A stretch of DNA of 64,000 nucleotides from Alteromonas mediterranea DE (GTDB lineage: Bacteria; Pseudomonadota; Gammaproteobacteria; Enterobacterales; Alteromonadaceae): the NCBI RefSeq assembly GCF_000020585.3, contig NC_011138.3, positions 1,359,791 to 1,423,790 of the forward strand. Reading direction: 5' to 3'. The first letter of the stretch is position 1, and each line of letters starts with the position of its first letter. A program made the position numbers and the translations under genes. The notes under the pieces are model-generated. The model was given only the letters and a program-made list of their open reading frames with translations. It was not told the origin of the DNA and did not search any database. Positions 36,651 to 46,664 of this stretch are shown here, in pieces.

Positions 36651-39600
36651 CTAGAATTGCGTATTACCTAAAAGAGTATGAAGCTTTTGGTTTTCTGTTA
36701 GCAGTTTTTCAAAGCGCTCTGCGTTAAGCGGGCGGCTATATAGAAAGCCCTGCAGCATTTCACAGTCATAACGTCGCAGAATGTCGAGTTGAGACTCTTC
36801 TTCAACGCCTTCCGCCACCACTTTTAGCCCCAAGTTGTGGGCAATGTTTATGATAGCGGCGGCCATATGACGGTCGACGTTACTCTTTGCAATGTCGTCA
36901 ATAAAGGCTTTATCGATTTTTAAGGTATTTAAAGGGAAGCGTTTTAAATACGCTAGCGACGAGTAGCCTGTACCAAAATCATCTAGCGCAAGGTGAATAC
37001 CGCGCTCGCGAAGGCGAGTCATCATTTGTAGCCCGTTTTCAGGGCTTTCCATTAGCGTACCTTCGGTAATTTCACACTCCAAATGCAGCGGTGACAAACC
37101 CACATCGCTTAGTATTTTATTTATCCTGTCGTCTAAATCTGGCAACTCAAATTGCTTTGCTGAAATGTTTACGGCAACACGGCCGCTAAATAACCCTTGA
37201 TTTACCCAGCGTTTCGTATCGGCACAGGCTTTACGTAGTACCTGCTCACCAATCTCAATAATTTGACCGGTTTGTTCTGCCAACGGAATAAATTGCCCGG
37301 GGCTCACTATGCCTTTTTGCGGGTGCTCAAAACGTACCAGTGCTTCCATACTTACCAATTTACCAGAAGCGATATCCACTTTGGGCTGATAATACACAGT
37401 GAACAGATCGTCTTTAATGCCTTGGCGAATAAGGTTTTCAATTTGCAGCTGCCTAACCGCGTTTTGGTTCATTTCACCACTAAAGAATTGATAGCTATTG
37501 CCACCATTGTTTTTGGCAAAGTACATGGCTGTGTCGGCATTTTTCAGCATTTCCTGGGGGGATTCACCGTCGTCTGGGAAAAATGCAATACCAATACTGG
37601 CACCAAGGACGAACTCCTGCTTATTGATAATAAACGGGCGCGACAGGGTATCTAGTAAGTTTTGGGCGTAGTGGGTTACCGTGTGGATATCCGCATTGTC
37701 TTCCATCAATATACTAAATTCATCGCCACCTAAGCGATAACAGGTGGCGTTTTTACCCGTAATGCGCTGTAGCCGTTTGGCGATTTGTTTAATCAAGATA
37801 TCGCCAGTTTGGTGGCCTAGGGAATCGTTGATCTTTTTGAAGTTATCCATGTCTAAGCAAAGCAGGCTGTGTTGTGCTGCCTTTCGCACCAAGTTTTGGT
37901 GACTCGCCTGGAAAAACGAGCGATTGGGAAGCTCTGTGAGCGGGTCGACATTAGCGAGTTTCAATAGCTCTTTTTCAGTACTCTTACGCGAGGTTATATC
38001 GCTAAATACCCCTACGAAATGGCTAATTTTTCCGTCTTCATCGTGAACCGCATCAATATTAAGCTCCATTTCATAACGTTCGCCATTTACGCGCACGCTC
38101 TCTACTTCGCCCGACCAGTTGCTTTTAGTTTTAAGGGTTTTCTTAATTTCTTCGGTAAATGCGTCGGGGTACAAATGGAAGTGCATGTAGCTGGCTAGGG
38201 CCTGCTCGCGGGTTTCTCCCGTATAGCGGCAGTAAGCGTTATTGACACTAATAAACTTAAACTGCGTATTCGTGATGAACACCCCTTCCGAGATGTTTTC
38301 AATAGAGCGTTTAAATAGATTAAGCTGCTCTTCTGCCTCTTTAAGGTGGTGGATATTCTTAAGCGTCCCTGTCATTCGCACTGGCTGCTCGTTGTGATCG
38401 CGCTCTACTACTTTCCCGCGGTCTAATATCCAAATCCACTGATTTTTAAAGGTTTTAGCACGATAGGCAAGCTCGTAAAAATCGCTATTCCCCTCTAAAT
38501 GCTCTCGTAACGCGGTCTTTACCCGATTGATATCGTTAGGATGAATGTTGGCATCATACGCGCCGGTGGTACGAATATCGTCCTGCGGAAAATCTAAGGT
38601 GCCCCAGGTATTAGCACGGTAGACTTGCCCTCGGTATACATCCCAATCCCACAGTTCGTCGCCAGAGCTCCAAAGCGTAAGCTTTAAGCGCTCTTCAGAC
38701 TCCTTAATAGCCAATTGATTTGCTTTTCTTATCTGATATTGACGCACAATAAAGGCGAGTATGGCGAATGCGACAATGCAATAAAAAACCAGCGCTACCG
38801 CGTGAAGCCAGGGGGGGCGGTCTATTGAAATTCGTAAGTTTCGACTATCAGACCACGCTTTACCCGGCTCTTTGGCTTGAACTTCAAAGGTATAGTTGCC
38901 AAAAGAAATATTGTTGAATTGCGCGTTCCGCTCCTTATCAACATAAATCCAATCACTTTCAAAACCAGTGAGTTTATATCGGTAAGCTACTTGGTCTGGA
39001 TAAACTGGATTAACGAGTCCAAACGAAATACTAAAGCGGGTTTCGTCGTGCTTTAGCGCTAACTGTTCGTCATAAGTGATATTTTCTTTTAACGATAGAT
39101 AATTTGAAACGTCTTCACTTTCAATTTGCTTTTGTCTGGCTTTTGCCACTGAGCCAAACACGCTAACTTGATAAAGTTGCGGGGGGAGGGTTTGTTTGAC
39201 CTGGTCACTCGCGTTCATTGCTTGCTTTGAAATTTTAACAAAGCCTTTATTGCCGCCAAAATAAATAGTCTTATCAGTTGTAGTAATTACAGCGCCTTCA
39301 CCAAGAGAATTAAACTCCAACTGTGCATTGGGAATGCTGTCAGCCTCTCTTAGGGTCGGTAAGTGAACTTTATGAACCCCTTTGGCATCGGAATACCAGA
39401 TGCTATTTCCCACCGCCGTTGTTGAGGTGATAAAACCGCTTTGATTGTCCCTCTTTTGTTTATTAAGTACGGCAAAGCTTTTTTTGTCTAGCTGGATAAC
39501 GCCATCTGAACGTGTGGTTAACCACAAACCAGATGGGGTTTCATGTACGCCATAAACTAATGAGTTTATGTCATTTGATGAGTCCAGAACCTGAATGATT

Positions 39601-41207
39601 CTGCCCTCGCTAACAGAATAAATTATTATTTTTTTACCGGCTCTAAACCAAATATTACTATCGTCATCCTCATATATGGCTAGCATATCGCCCGGTTTTC
39701 CAGTCAGTGCCGTATTTAATACTTGAACATTTTGAATCTGTGCTGAAACAGAGTTAGTGTCTATTGAATAGACATGGCCGACCTCTACCTGCAGCCAAAT
39801 GGCTGAGTCACTTTTAAAGATATAATCGATAAATGAACCTTTAAAATACTTGTGGACTAACTCCAAGCCGTCTCCATTGTCCTTTAGGACGAGTAAGCCT
39901 GCAGAGGATGCAATCCAAATGTTGTCCTGGTCATCAATTTCAATATCCCAGTAGTGTATGGCTGGGTCCATTTCCTCGAAAAAGTTGTAAAAGGACACAT
40001 TTCCCGTTTCCCGAGATATTTTACCAAGCCCTTTTTGCTGAGAAACCAAATAAAGTGTCTTGTCGCTGCTTTCAGCAAAGCCCCACAAGGTAGAAAAGTT
40101 ATCGTCGCTATGGCGGTCAGAATTATAAACGGGTTGAAAATGTACGCTGGCATATTCAGGGTGATACTTGAAAGCGCCGCGATGAAAGGTTGCGGCCCAC
40201 ACTACACCGGTCCGGTCCTCAATCACTCGCATGACGATGGCAGATGGAATGCCAGTTGCGCTGTAAGTGTCTGAATTTAAATGCAAAAAGTCAGGGCGAT
40301 AATCAGGTGATATGGTGCTTTCAGCAGCATCTGACAATAAAAACAGTCCAATAAAAGTGCCGACCCAAATATCTTTACCCACTACAGAGATTGAAAGCGA
40401 GTTTACTTCTTCTTTGACCCCTAAATCATCGCTTTGAATTCGCTTTAAAATACGACCGTTAGAGGCTAAAACGATTAGACCTTCATTTGTCGCTAACCAA
40501 TAATTGCCGTTAATCACGACTATATCGTGTAGCGCGCGTATATCTAAAGAGACGCCCCAGGGGTTGACTTTGCTTGTGTCGTGAACTTCCAGCGTTTCTG
40601 TATCTATTAGGGCGGCACCAAACTTGTTGGAGCCTACCCATATACGGTTAGCTTCTTCAAAGATAACTTTTATAAAGCTTTCGTCTTTAAAAACTTGGGT
40701 GAGAACGCTTATTTGTGACGTTTGTTTCGAATATCGGTAAAGGAACTTTTTATCCGAAAAAAGTACGTCACCATTATTCGCCTCAGAAATCGCTGTGATT
40801 AAATCTGTTTTTATTACCGAGTTTTCTTTATTGAAAACTTTAAAACTGTCTGACTCTGGCTGATAGAGCGCCAAACCAGAATTGGTTCCAACCCACAATT
40901 TGCCGTCTGAATCAACAAATAATGTTTTAATGAAACCTGAAGGTAAGGAATTCGGGTCGACATCTGACGGATGATATTGCTTTACGTCATAACCTGAATA
41001 GCGATTGAGGCCATTTGACGTTGCCAGCCAAATAAAGCCCATGTGGTCTTCCACAATATCAAGTACTGCAGTGTCTGAAAGGCCGTGTTGCTTATTTAAT
41101 TCTGTAAAATGAAGATCAGAAACCTCTATCGCCTTTGCGGAAGAAAAAAGTACTCCCGACAAAGCCAACAAAAGAAGCAGCATTGAATATATTAGGGTTG
41201 AGCGCAC
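36651..41207 (-). CDS. Propeller sensor protein with PAS, GGDEF and EAL domains (1518 aa)
   Basis: A signal peptide (to about residue 27) leads into ~700 residues of two-component-regulator-type propeller repeats (WLATSNGLNRYSGYD, LWVGTNSGLALY and similar), a Y_Y_Y domain (YRYKLTGFESDWIYV, near 750), a transmembrane segment near 810, two PAS domains, a GGDEF domain (LGGDEFSILM near 1160) and an EAL domain (EALVRFEHP near 1287, DDFGTGYSS near 1411). Both catalytic signatures look intact, so it could make or break c-di-GMP. No RxxD I-site precedes GGDEF. Sensors of this propeller type often feed a histidine kinase; here the output is c-di-GMP. GTG start. Monocistronic. Confidence 0.93.
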   Translation of the reverse strand: MRSTLIYSMLLLLLALSGVLFSSAKAIEVSDLHFTELNKQHGLSDTAVLDIVEDHMGFIWLATSNGLNRYSGYDVKQYHPSDVDPNSLPSGFIKTLFVDSDGKLWVGTNSGLALYQPESDSFKVFNKENSVIKTDLITAISEANNGDVLFSDKKFLYRYSKQTSQISVLTQVFKDESFIKVIFEEANRIWVGSNKFGAALIDTETLEVHDTSKVNPWGVSLDIRALHDIVVINGNYWLATNEGLIVLASNGRILKRIQSDDLGVKEEVNSLSISVVGKDIWVGTFIGLFLLSDAAESTISPDYRPDFLHLNSDTYSATGIPSAIVMRVIEDRTGVVWAATFHRGAFKYHPEYASVHFQPVYNSDRHSDDNFSTLWGFAESSDKTLYLVSQQKGLGKISRETGNVSFYNFFEEMDPAIHYWDIEIDDQDNIWIASSAGLLVLKDNGDGLELVHKYFKGSFIDYIFKSDSAIWLQVEVGHVYSIDTNSVSAQIQNVQVLNTALTGKPGDMLAIYEDDDSNIWFRAGKKIIIYSVSEGRIIQVLDSSNDINSLVYGVHETPSGLWLTTRSDGVIQLDKKSFAVLNKQKRDNQSGFITSTTAVGNSIWYSDAKGVHKVHLPTLREADSIPNAQLEFNSLGEGAVITTTDKTIYFGGNKGFVKISKQAMNASDQVKQTLPPQLYQVSVFGSVAKARQKQIESEDVSNYLSLKENITYDEQLALKHDETRFSISFGLVNPVYPDQVAYRYKLTGFESDWIYVDKERNAQFNNISFGNYTFEVQAKEPGKAWSDSRNLRISIDRPPWLHAVALVFYCIVAFAILAFIVRQYQIRKANQLAIKESEERLKLTLWSSGDELWDWDVYRGQVYRANTWGTLDFPQDDIRTTGAYDANIHPNDINRVKTALREHLEGNSDFYELAYRAKTFKNQWIWILDRGKVVERDHNEQPVRMTGTLKNIHHLKEAEEQLNLFKRSIENISEGVFITNTQFKFISVNNAYCRYTGETREQALASYMHFHLYPDAFTEEIKKTLKTKSNWSGEVESVRVNGERYEMELNIDAVHDEDGKISHFVGVFSDITSRKSTEKELLKLANVDPLTELPNRSFFQASHQNLVRKAAQHSLLCLDMDNFKKINDSLGHQTGDILIKQIAKRLQRITGKNATCYRLGGDEFSILMEDNADIHTVTHYAQNLLDTLSRPFIINKQEFVLGASIGIAFFPDDGESPQEMLKNADTAMYFAKNNGGNSYQFFSGEMNQNAVRQLQIENLIRQGIKDDLFTVYYQPKVDIASGKLVSMEALVRFEHPQKGIVSPGQFIPLAEQTGQIIEIGEQVLRKACADTKRWVNQGLFSGRVAVNISAKQFELPDLDDRINKILSDVGLSPLHLECEITEGTLMESPENGLQMMTRLRERGIHLALDDFGTGYSSLAYLKRFPLNTLKIDKAFIDDIAKSNVDRHMAAAIINIAHNLGLKVVAEGVEEESQLDILRRYDCEMLQGFLYSRPLNAERFEKLLTENQKLHTLLGNTQF

Positions 41208-41425
41208 CTAAACACCTTTGGCTTACGCCATTTATTATTTTTTTATTTATTTACTGGCAGCATCCCTAACGACCAGAACAATAAATATGCCGAATTAAAA
41301 GGGTCTCTACAAGGACTTTTTGGAAATAACAATATTGGTGGGTTACTTAATAGCCAACTCGCTTTTGTAAATCGATTAAGATGTACGTTTCAATAGAGTT
41401 GGCAAAAGGTGAAGGTATTAACTTA

Positions 41426-44173
41426 TCAGTAATAAGGTATTTCCTGCTTAAACTGAGAAATACTGTTAATAGTGCGCTTTTCGTTAGTCGGTATAGTTTC
41501 AAATTTTCCTTTCGAAAACAGCACGAGCTCTCCACACCGTTCACGCTTGGCTAACTGGTGTGCGAAGTCTTGTATCTCTTCAAAGCTAAGGCTCTTCACG
41601 CGCTCTGCAAGCTTTGTGTTGCGGTTAAAACCCAAATCTTGGGTTCCCAAACTAACCCATAACCGCTGTGACTTCATAGAGAGGGTTAGGTCCCTTTCTT
41701 CTAGTTGTTTAATAAGGTTTTGTTGAATAGTAGGCCAGTAAAAGCGATAGAACTCAATTTCGTTTAGTTGCTGGAATAAAAAACCTGTCATGGCATCTAA
41801 CAACTGTTTAGGGCTGCACTGAGGGCTTTGAATGTAAAAGGCCATTCCCGGATGCTGGTTGTGGGGAACATAGCCCGTACCAACAATGTAGCCTAGCTGC
41901 TGCTCTGTCCTTAGTGAATTAAAAAATGGCGCCGCCAGCATTTGCTCCAATACCATGCAAAGGGCTGTGTCTGTTAAACTGGGCGACGGGGCTTGCAGAT
42001 AAAGCACCACTGCCGAGTCATCATGGTTGCACACCACTTCATGGTACAAAGTGCCGCCTACTGGTAACTTCGATACGGCCCGTGATAGCGGTGCACCGCC
42101 CGCGCTATCGCATTGACCTTTAAGAGAGGCTGAAAACGATTTTGCTTCATCACTGGTCCAGTTCCCATGCATAAAGGCTTCGACAAAGTATCGCTTAAAA
42201 GCCTTACTGCGGCTGGTAAGCATTTGGTCATAAGAGATGTTGTCGATCACGTCTAACAGTTCAACTGGCGCTTGCGTGTTTCTTTGAATCAGCACGCTTA
42301 ACCGGGAAAATAAACGGTTAGTAGGCTTGTTTAAAAGCGAATTATGTAAGCTTTGAATTTGAAGGGCTTTATGGTGTTCAAATGCCCGCTCGTCCGGGGT
42401 GAAACTCAACACAGCGTCAAGAAGCTGGCCGGCTAACAATGTCTGTTGATTAGTAAAGCCTCGAGTATGCAGAGTAAACCCCGCCTGATGCCCATAAATT
42501 CTATAATGTAATCCAGCAATCTCGGCGCGATAGTATTTAGCTTGTAAGTAGTCATTTAGCGCGCCTAACCAAATTCGCTTTGCCGCGACCGAGGTTAAAG
42601 AATTTGAAAAAGAGGTCGCATCAAAGGAGATATAAATATCGCCTTTTGGGCTATGAAACTGCTGGTCTTGAGCAAACCAAAAGCGATAGTGGCCGTTGTC
42701 GACAAGTTTATTGGGAATATTGAACCCTGTTTCGGGCAAAACAAGAGAATATTCTTTTGCCAAGTAAGGGTTAGGTGGAGGAAGGTTTAGTGCCGCTATT
42801 TTTTTAGGCGAAGCGAGCGAACGTAATACGCTATCGTCAATAGGCTCAACGCTATATTCCGCCTCATAAAACGCGCAAACCTGCGTGGTGTCTACATCTT
42901 TTGAAATTACCTTTAAACGGATATTGTCTGGTGTAAAGTAAGATAAAGCGTGTTCTATAACAGTTCGGTCAAAACTACCAATTGTCGAACGCAACTGGTT
43001 TAACTCGCTAGCGTCAAAGATAAACTGATGCTCGGCATACTCAGTCACTAGGCCGAGTGGCTTTACATTTTCTTCGTATTCAAGGGCTAGGGCGTTAAGC
43101 TGCGACTTCTCGTGAAAGCGCCACTCTTCTACAGAGTCGTTTCGAATTAACGCTATGTAGCTAAAGAGGGCTTCTAATACCTGCGATTTGTTTTCAAGGC
43201 CTTTCTGAGTGAGCTGAAAACTCACATTAAAGTCTTTAAATTTGTCTCCCTCAATGCCTGAGCCTGCAATCAGGTTGAGCGCCCAGTCCTTTTCTTTTAA
43301 ATAAGCAAGCAAGCTGCCTTCGCCCTCATCACCAATTAAGTGGCTGATGTAGTTTAACGGCTTTGTTTTGTAATCGTTTTGCAAAGCAGGGAGGGCGAAA
43401 GTCACAATCATTCGTTTAGCTGATTGTAACGGGTGTATATTTATCTGTATGCCCAACTCGTTTTCAGTATATAGAGGGGGCCAGTTATCGGGCGCGAGTT
43501 CGCCACTTGGCAGCGAGCCAAAGCACTGGTGTATAAGGGCTTCAAGCTGAGGAGTTGGCATAGGGCTGGCAATGCACAATCGCATATTCAAGGCGCAGTA
43601 GTAAGTTTGATGTAAAGATTTTAGCCGGTGCTTTAGTTCAGCGCATTCATGTTGTGAAAAGGTGTCGCTGTTGCCTACGGAAAATTTCGCAAAGGGGTGG
43701 TGAGGATTACAGGTTTCTTTGTGAATTTGGTACAGACGACGGAGGTCATCTTTTTTCTTAAATTCGAACTCAGCATGAATGTTTTTTATTTCGTTAGTTA
43801 ATGCGTCTTCTTCGAACAAGGGCTGTCTAAGCATATCAGCAAACGCGGGCAAAGTTTGCGCTAACGCACCGCCGCTACAGCTAAAGTGGTAGTTGGCGTA
43901 TTCAGTCCCCGTCCAGGCGTTTATTGTTCCACCGTGTTGCTCAATAAACCCATTAATTGCGTTCGGCTTGGGCAGGTGGCGACTTCCCATAAAAAGCATG
44001 TGTTCAAGTAGGTGGGCCAACCCCTGACAATCGTTAGGGTCGTAAAAATGACCCGCTCTAACCGCCATAGATACGAAAGACTCGCTGGCTTCAGGTGTAT
44101 GGCATAACATGGCACACAATCCATTGGGTAGAGTAACGTGATGCGCATTTTCTAAGTTTATGGTGTTATTCAC
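41426..44173 (-). CDS. M16 (insulinase/pitrilysin-like) metallopeptidase
   Basis: A 915-residue M16A-type peptidase. The inverted zinc motif HxxEH appears as HLLEHMLFMGS near residue 53, with the distal Glu in NEIKNIHAEFEFK. Middle and inactive C-terminal domains follow, giving the clamshell layout; length is slightly below E. coli protease III (962). No signal peptide is visible, so a cytoplasmic location is likely, unlike periplasmic pitrilysin. It has its own upstream region divergent from sixA. Confidence 0.93.
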   Translation of the reverse strand: MNNTINLENAHHVTLPNGLCAMLCHTPEASESFVSMAVRAGHFYDPNDCQGLAHLLEHMLFMGSRHLPKPNAINGFIEQHGGTINAWTGTEYANYHFSCSGGALAQTLPAFADMLRQPLFEEDALTNEIKNIHAEFEFKKKDDLRRLYQIHKETCNPHHPFAKFSVGNSDTFSQHECAELKHRLKSLHQTYYCALNMRLCIASPMPTPQLEALIHQCFGSLPSGELAPDNWPPLYTENELGIQINIHPLQSAKRMIVTFALPALQNDYKTKPLNYISHLIGDEGEGSLLAYLKEKDWALNLIAGSGIEGDKFKDFNVSFQLTQKGLENKSQVLEALFSYIALIRNDSVEEWRFHEKSQLNALALEYEENVKPLGLVTEYAEHQFIFDASELNQLRSTIGSFDRTVIEHALSYFTPDNIRLKVISKDVDTTQVCAFYEAEYSVEPIDDSVLRSLASPKKIAALNLPPPNPYLAKEYSLVLPETGFNIPNKLVDNGHYRFWFAQDQQFHSPKGDIYISFDATSFSNSLTSVAAKRIWLGALNDYLQAKYYRAEIAGLHYRIYGHQAGFTLHTRGFTNQQTLLAGQLLDAVLSFTPDERAFEHHKALQIQSLHNSLLNKPTNRLFSRLSVLIQRNTQAPVELLDVIDNISYDQMLTSRSKAFKRYFVEAFMHGNWTSDEAKSFSASLKGQCDSAGGAPLSRAVSKLPVGGTLYHEVVCNHDDSAVVLYLQAPSPSLTDTALCMVLEQMLAAPFFNSLRTEQQLGYIVGTGYVPHNQHPGMAFYIQSPQCSPKQLLDAMTGFLFQQLNEIEFYRFYWPTIQQNLIKQLEERDLTLSMKSQRLWVSLGTQDLGFNRNTKLAERVKSLSFEEIQDFAHQLAKRERCGELVLFSKGKFETIPTNEKRTINSISQFKQEIPYY

Positions 44174-44332
44174 ATTGTCTCGTTTTTGGTCAGGAGCACC
44201 TTACTGCTGGAGCATCTATTTAGAAGAACTTCACAAAACGTTAAATAATGTACGAAAATTCTCACTATTCGCCGTTTAGCGCTAGGCGTAGTATCAGCTC
44301 TCTGATATCGTTAGCATACATTCATTAATACT

Positions 44333-44860
44333 ATGCGCAATGTTATGTCAGGTCAAAGTAGCAACGACGACATTTATCTTTTCATTATGCGTCACGGTGA
44401 AGCCGAAGCGCCCCGACTCGATGATAAAAGCAGACAGCTTACCCCTCTAGGTAGAGAACAAGCTAAAACCGCCGCATTGTGGTTAAAAGACCAATATTGC
44501 AATACAGGCGTCGTTGATTTAGCGCTTGTTAGCCCCTACCGTCGAGCAAAGCAAACCCATGATATGGTGTCGCTAGATATTGCTGCAGGCAAAGTAGAAA
44601 GTAGTGATGATATTGTTCCAGAAGGCTCGCCGAAACTTGTGAGCGATTACATTGATGGCCTGCTACATGCCGCGGTCAACTCCAAAAAGCCGATTAAAAA
44701 GTTGTTGGTAGTAAGCCATATGCCCTTAGTTAGCTACTTAGTTGATGAGTTATGCCAGTCGTACACAACAAGTTTGTTTTCTACGGCTTCTATTGCCGTC
44801 ATTAAATACTCGCTACGCGAACACAAGGGCACGTTAGTCACTCACTATCAGGGCCTTTAA
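44333..44860 (+). CDS. sixA: Phosphohistidine phosphatase SixA
   Basis: A 175-residue histidine-phosphatase protein. The catalytic RHG appears in LFIMRHGEAEAPRLDDKSR (near residue 20) and the second His in VVSHMPLVSYLVDEL. SixA removes phosphate from histidine of phosphorelay proteins such as ArcB in E. coli, and affects the nitrogen PTS. It is about 14 residues longer than E. coli SixA, mostly at the N-terminus. ATG 44345 is a possible alternative start; neither site has a clear ribosome-binding sequence. Confidence 0.92.
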   Translation: MRNVMSGQSSNDDIYLFIMRHGEAEAPRLDDKSRQLTPLGREQAKTAALWLKDQYCNTGVVDLALVSPYRRAKQTHDMVSLDIAAGKVESSDDIVPEGSPKLVSDYIDGLLHAAVNSKKPIKKLLVVSHMPLVSYLVDELCQSYTTSLFSTASIAVIKYSLREHKGTLVTHYQGL

Positions 44861-44981
44861 CGTTTTTATTCAGCGTCGCCGATAAATTCCAAGAATTGTT
44901 CAATTAATCGTTAAGTATCCTTTTCTCCGGTCGATAGTATCTTTGAGAGTGTCAAAGTTTATTCTATTGAAGGGTTGGGAA

Positions 44982-45182
44982 ATGGATAGCAAATCTATTC
45001 CTGAGCTCCTTAAGCGTTCATTGCAATCGCATATGGCGGAGGCGGATTTACGTGAAGATGAGGAGACGCAGGATATTATTGCCAAACTATCTGAGCTATC
45101 AGATAAAGTTGCTGCTGCGAAAGCTAGGGCACTGTCGAACCGTGAGCAGCGCCTAGCTGACGAAGCAAAAGGTGAGCTATAG
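44982..45182 (+). CDS. Small soluble conserved-looking protein (66 residues)
   Basis: A 66-codon frame, MDSKSIPELLKRSLQSH..., charged and helical, with no membrane segment. The frame is open back to a TTG at 44943, but ATG 44982 has AGGG/GGGA at 44971-44980 just upstream, which sets the start. The composition (many Glu, Lys, Ala) suggests a coiled-coil or helical hairpin. Family not recognised. It lies between sixA and the convergent corB remnant. Confidence 0.68.
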   Translation: MDSKSIPELLKRSLQSHMAEADLREDEETQDIIAKLSELSDKVAAAKARALSNREQRLADEAKGEL

Positions 45183-45192
45183 GCAATAAACC

Positions 45193-46487
45193 TTAACCGT
45201 CATTATTTGAGTCTCTAGGGGGCACATAATATTCGGGCATGATCCGAACCGTTTTTATCATGCTTTCTGAAATATCCACAATCTCTAATGGGTATCCTGC
45301 CAAGCGCACGCTAATCTTGTTCTCAGGAATGTCTTCTAAGTACTCGAGCAATAACCCATTCAGGGTTTTCGGGCCTTCAGTGGGTAAATTCCAGTTCATC
45401 TCTTTGTTTAACTCACGTACGTTTGCACTTCCGTCAACTAACACAGATCCATCTTGCTGTACGTGCGCCTCTTTACTGTGGTCTGGCACCATGCTGGTGG
45501 TAAAGTCACCAATAATTTCTTCTAAAATATCTTCTAGCGTTACCAGGCCCATAATGTCGCCATATTCGTCCACCACAAGAGCGATTCGCTCTTTTTCCGC
45601 TTGGAACTTATACATTAGCGTGTGAAGCGGCGTTGATTCTGGCGTGTAGTAAATTTCTCGTACTGCGCGCAGTAGACTAGACTTGGTAAACTGGTCTTTT
45701 GATAGAAGACGCAGCGCATCGCGCACGTGAACGAAGCCCACTGCGTCATCAATGCTATCGCGATACAGTAAAACTCGGGTGTGCTGCGCATGAGTCAGCG
45801 CCTTTTGAATCTTCTTCCAATCGTCATTGATGTCGATGGCAAAAATCTCAGCGCGGGGCACCATAATATCTTCGGCGGTCACGCTTTCTAAATCCAAGAT
45901 ACTGACCAACATATCTTGGTGCTTTTTAGGGATCATGGTGCCGGCTTCAAATACAACCGTTCTTAATTCTTCGCGACTTAACGAGTCATCACTTCCATTA
46001 GCAGGGCTAATACGAAGTAATGCAAGGATGCCATTCGTGATGCCATTTATAGCGGCCACAAACGGGTATAGTAAGGTGAGCAAAGGCAGAAGAATAAGCG
46101 AGCTAGGAAACGCGATTTTTTCAGGGTAGAGCGCCGCCAATGTTTTAGGCGTCACTTCTGCAAAAATGAGTAACACCAAGGTTAAGCCAAACGTAGCGGC
46201 GAAAAGGCCCCAGTAATCGCCAAATAAGCGAATACACAGTATGGTTGCAAGCGAAGACGCCGCAATATTGACGAGGTTGTTACCAATAAGAATCAGACCG
46301 ATAAGGCGATCAGGCCTGTCTAAAAGCTTAGCAACCCGTATTGCAGAACGGTTGCCTTCACTTGCAAGTGCTTGAGTCGATAGCGGTTTATCGACATCAT
46401 GCCAGTTTCTGAGCTAGAGAAATACGCTGATAGTAATATGAGTACGCCGAGCGCGATAAACAGCGTACTCGTTGATATGTCGTCCAA
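45193..46487 (-). pseudogene. corB: CorB/YfjD-type CNNM transporter, frameshifted near 46368
   Basis: The 3' part (46368 to 45193, 391 codons) encodes the end of the DUF21/CNNM membrane domain (RPDRLIGLILIGNNLVNI and LLIFAEVTPKTLAALYPEK), the CBS pair (MVPRAEIFAID, VVDEYGDIMGLVTLEDILEEIIGDF) and the CorC_HlyC domain. The expected first 40 residues (LDDISTSTLFIALG...ETGMMSINRYRLKH) are in another frame, from TTG 46487 to 46368. Joining needs one extra base: AAG CAC (C)TT GCA. The frameshift may be a real mutation or a sequence error. The intact 328-codon remnant from GTG 46179 lacks most of the membrane domain. CorB is linked to Mg2+/Co2+ handling. Confidence 0.85.
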
Positions 46488-46664
46488 TTAGGGGGTCCCT
46501 GTCTATACTTAGGCTTCAAATGTATTGATTTGATGTCTGGGTTTCAAGGGGAAATTGTTGATATGCCCCTAATTGTTTAGAAAACCGCAGACATCAGTGC
46601 TTTTGGCTAGGTAACCTAGCGAGGTTGGTGATGAGTCAGGTGAGCGGGGTAGCGGGTTATTTAA

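Noticed and set aside
45193..46179. Reading the 328-codon corB frame as a complete gene from GTG 46179
   Set aside because: It would start in the middle of a conserved membrane block, and the missing N-terminal sequence is present upstream in the expected order with one frameshift.
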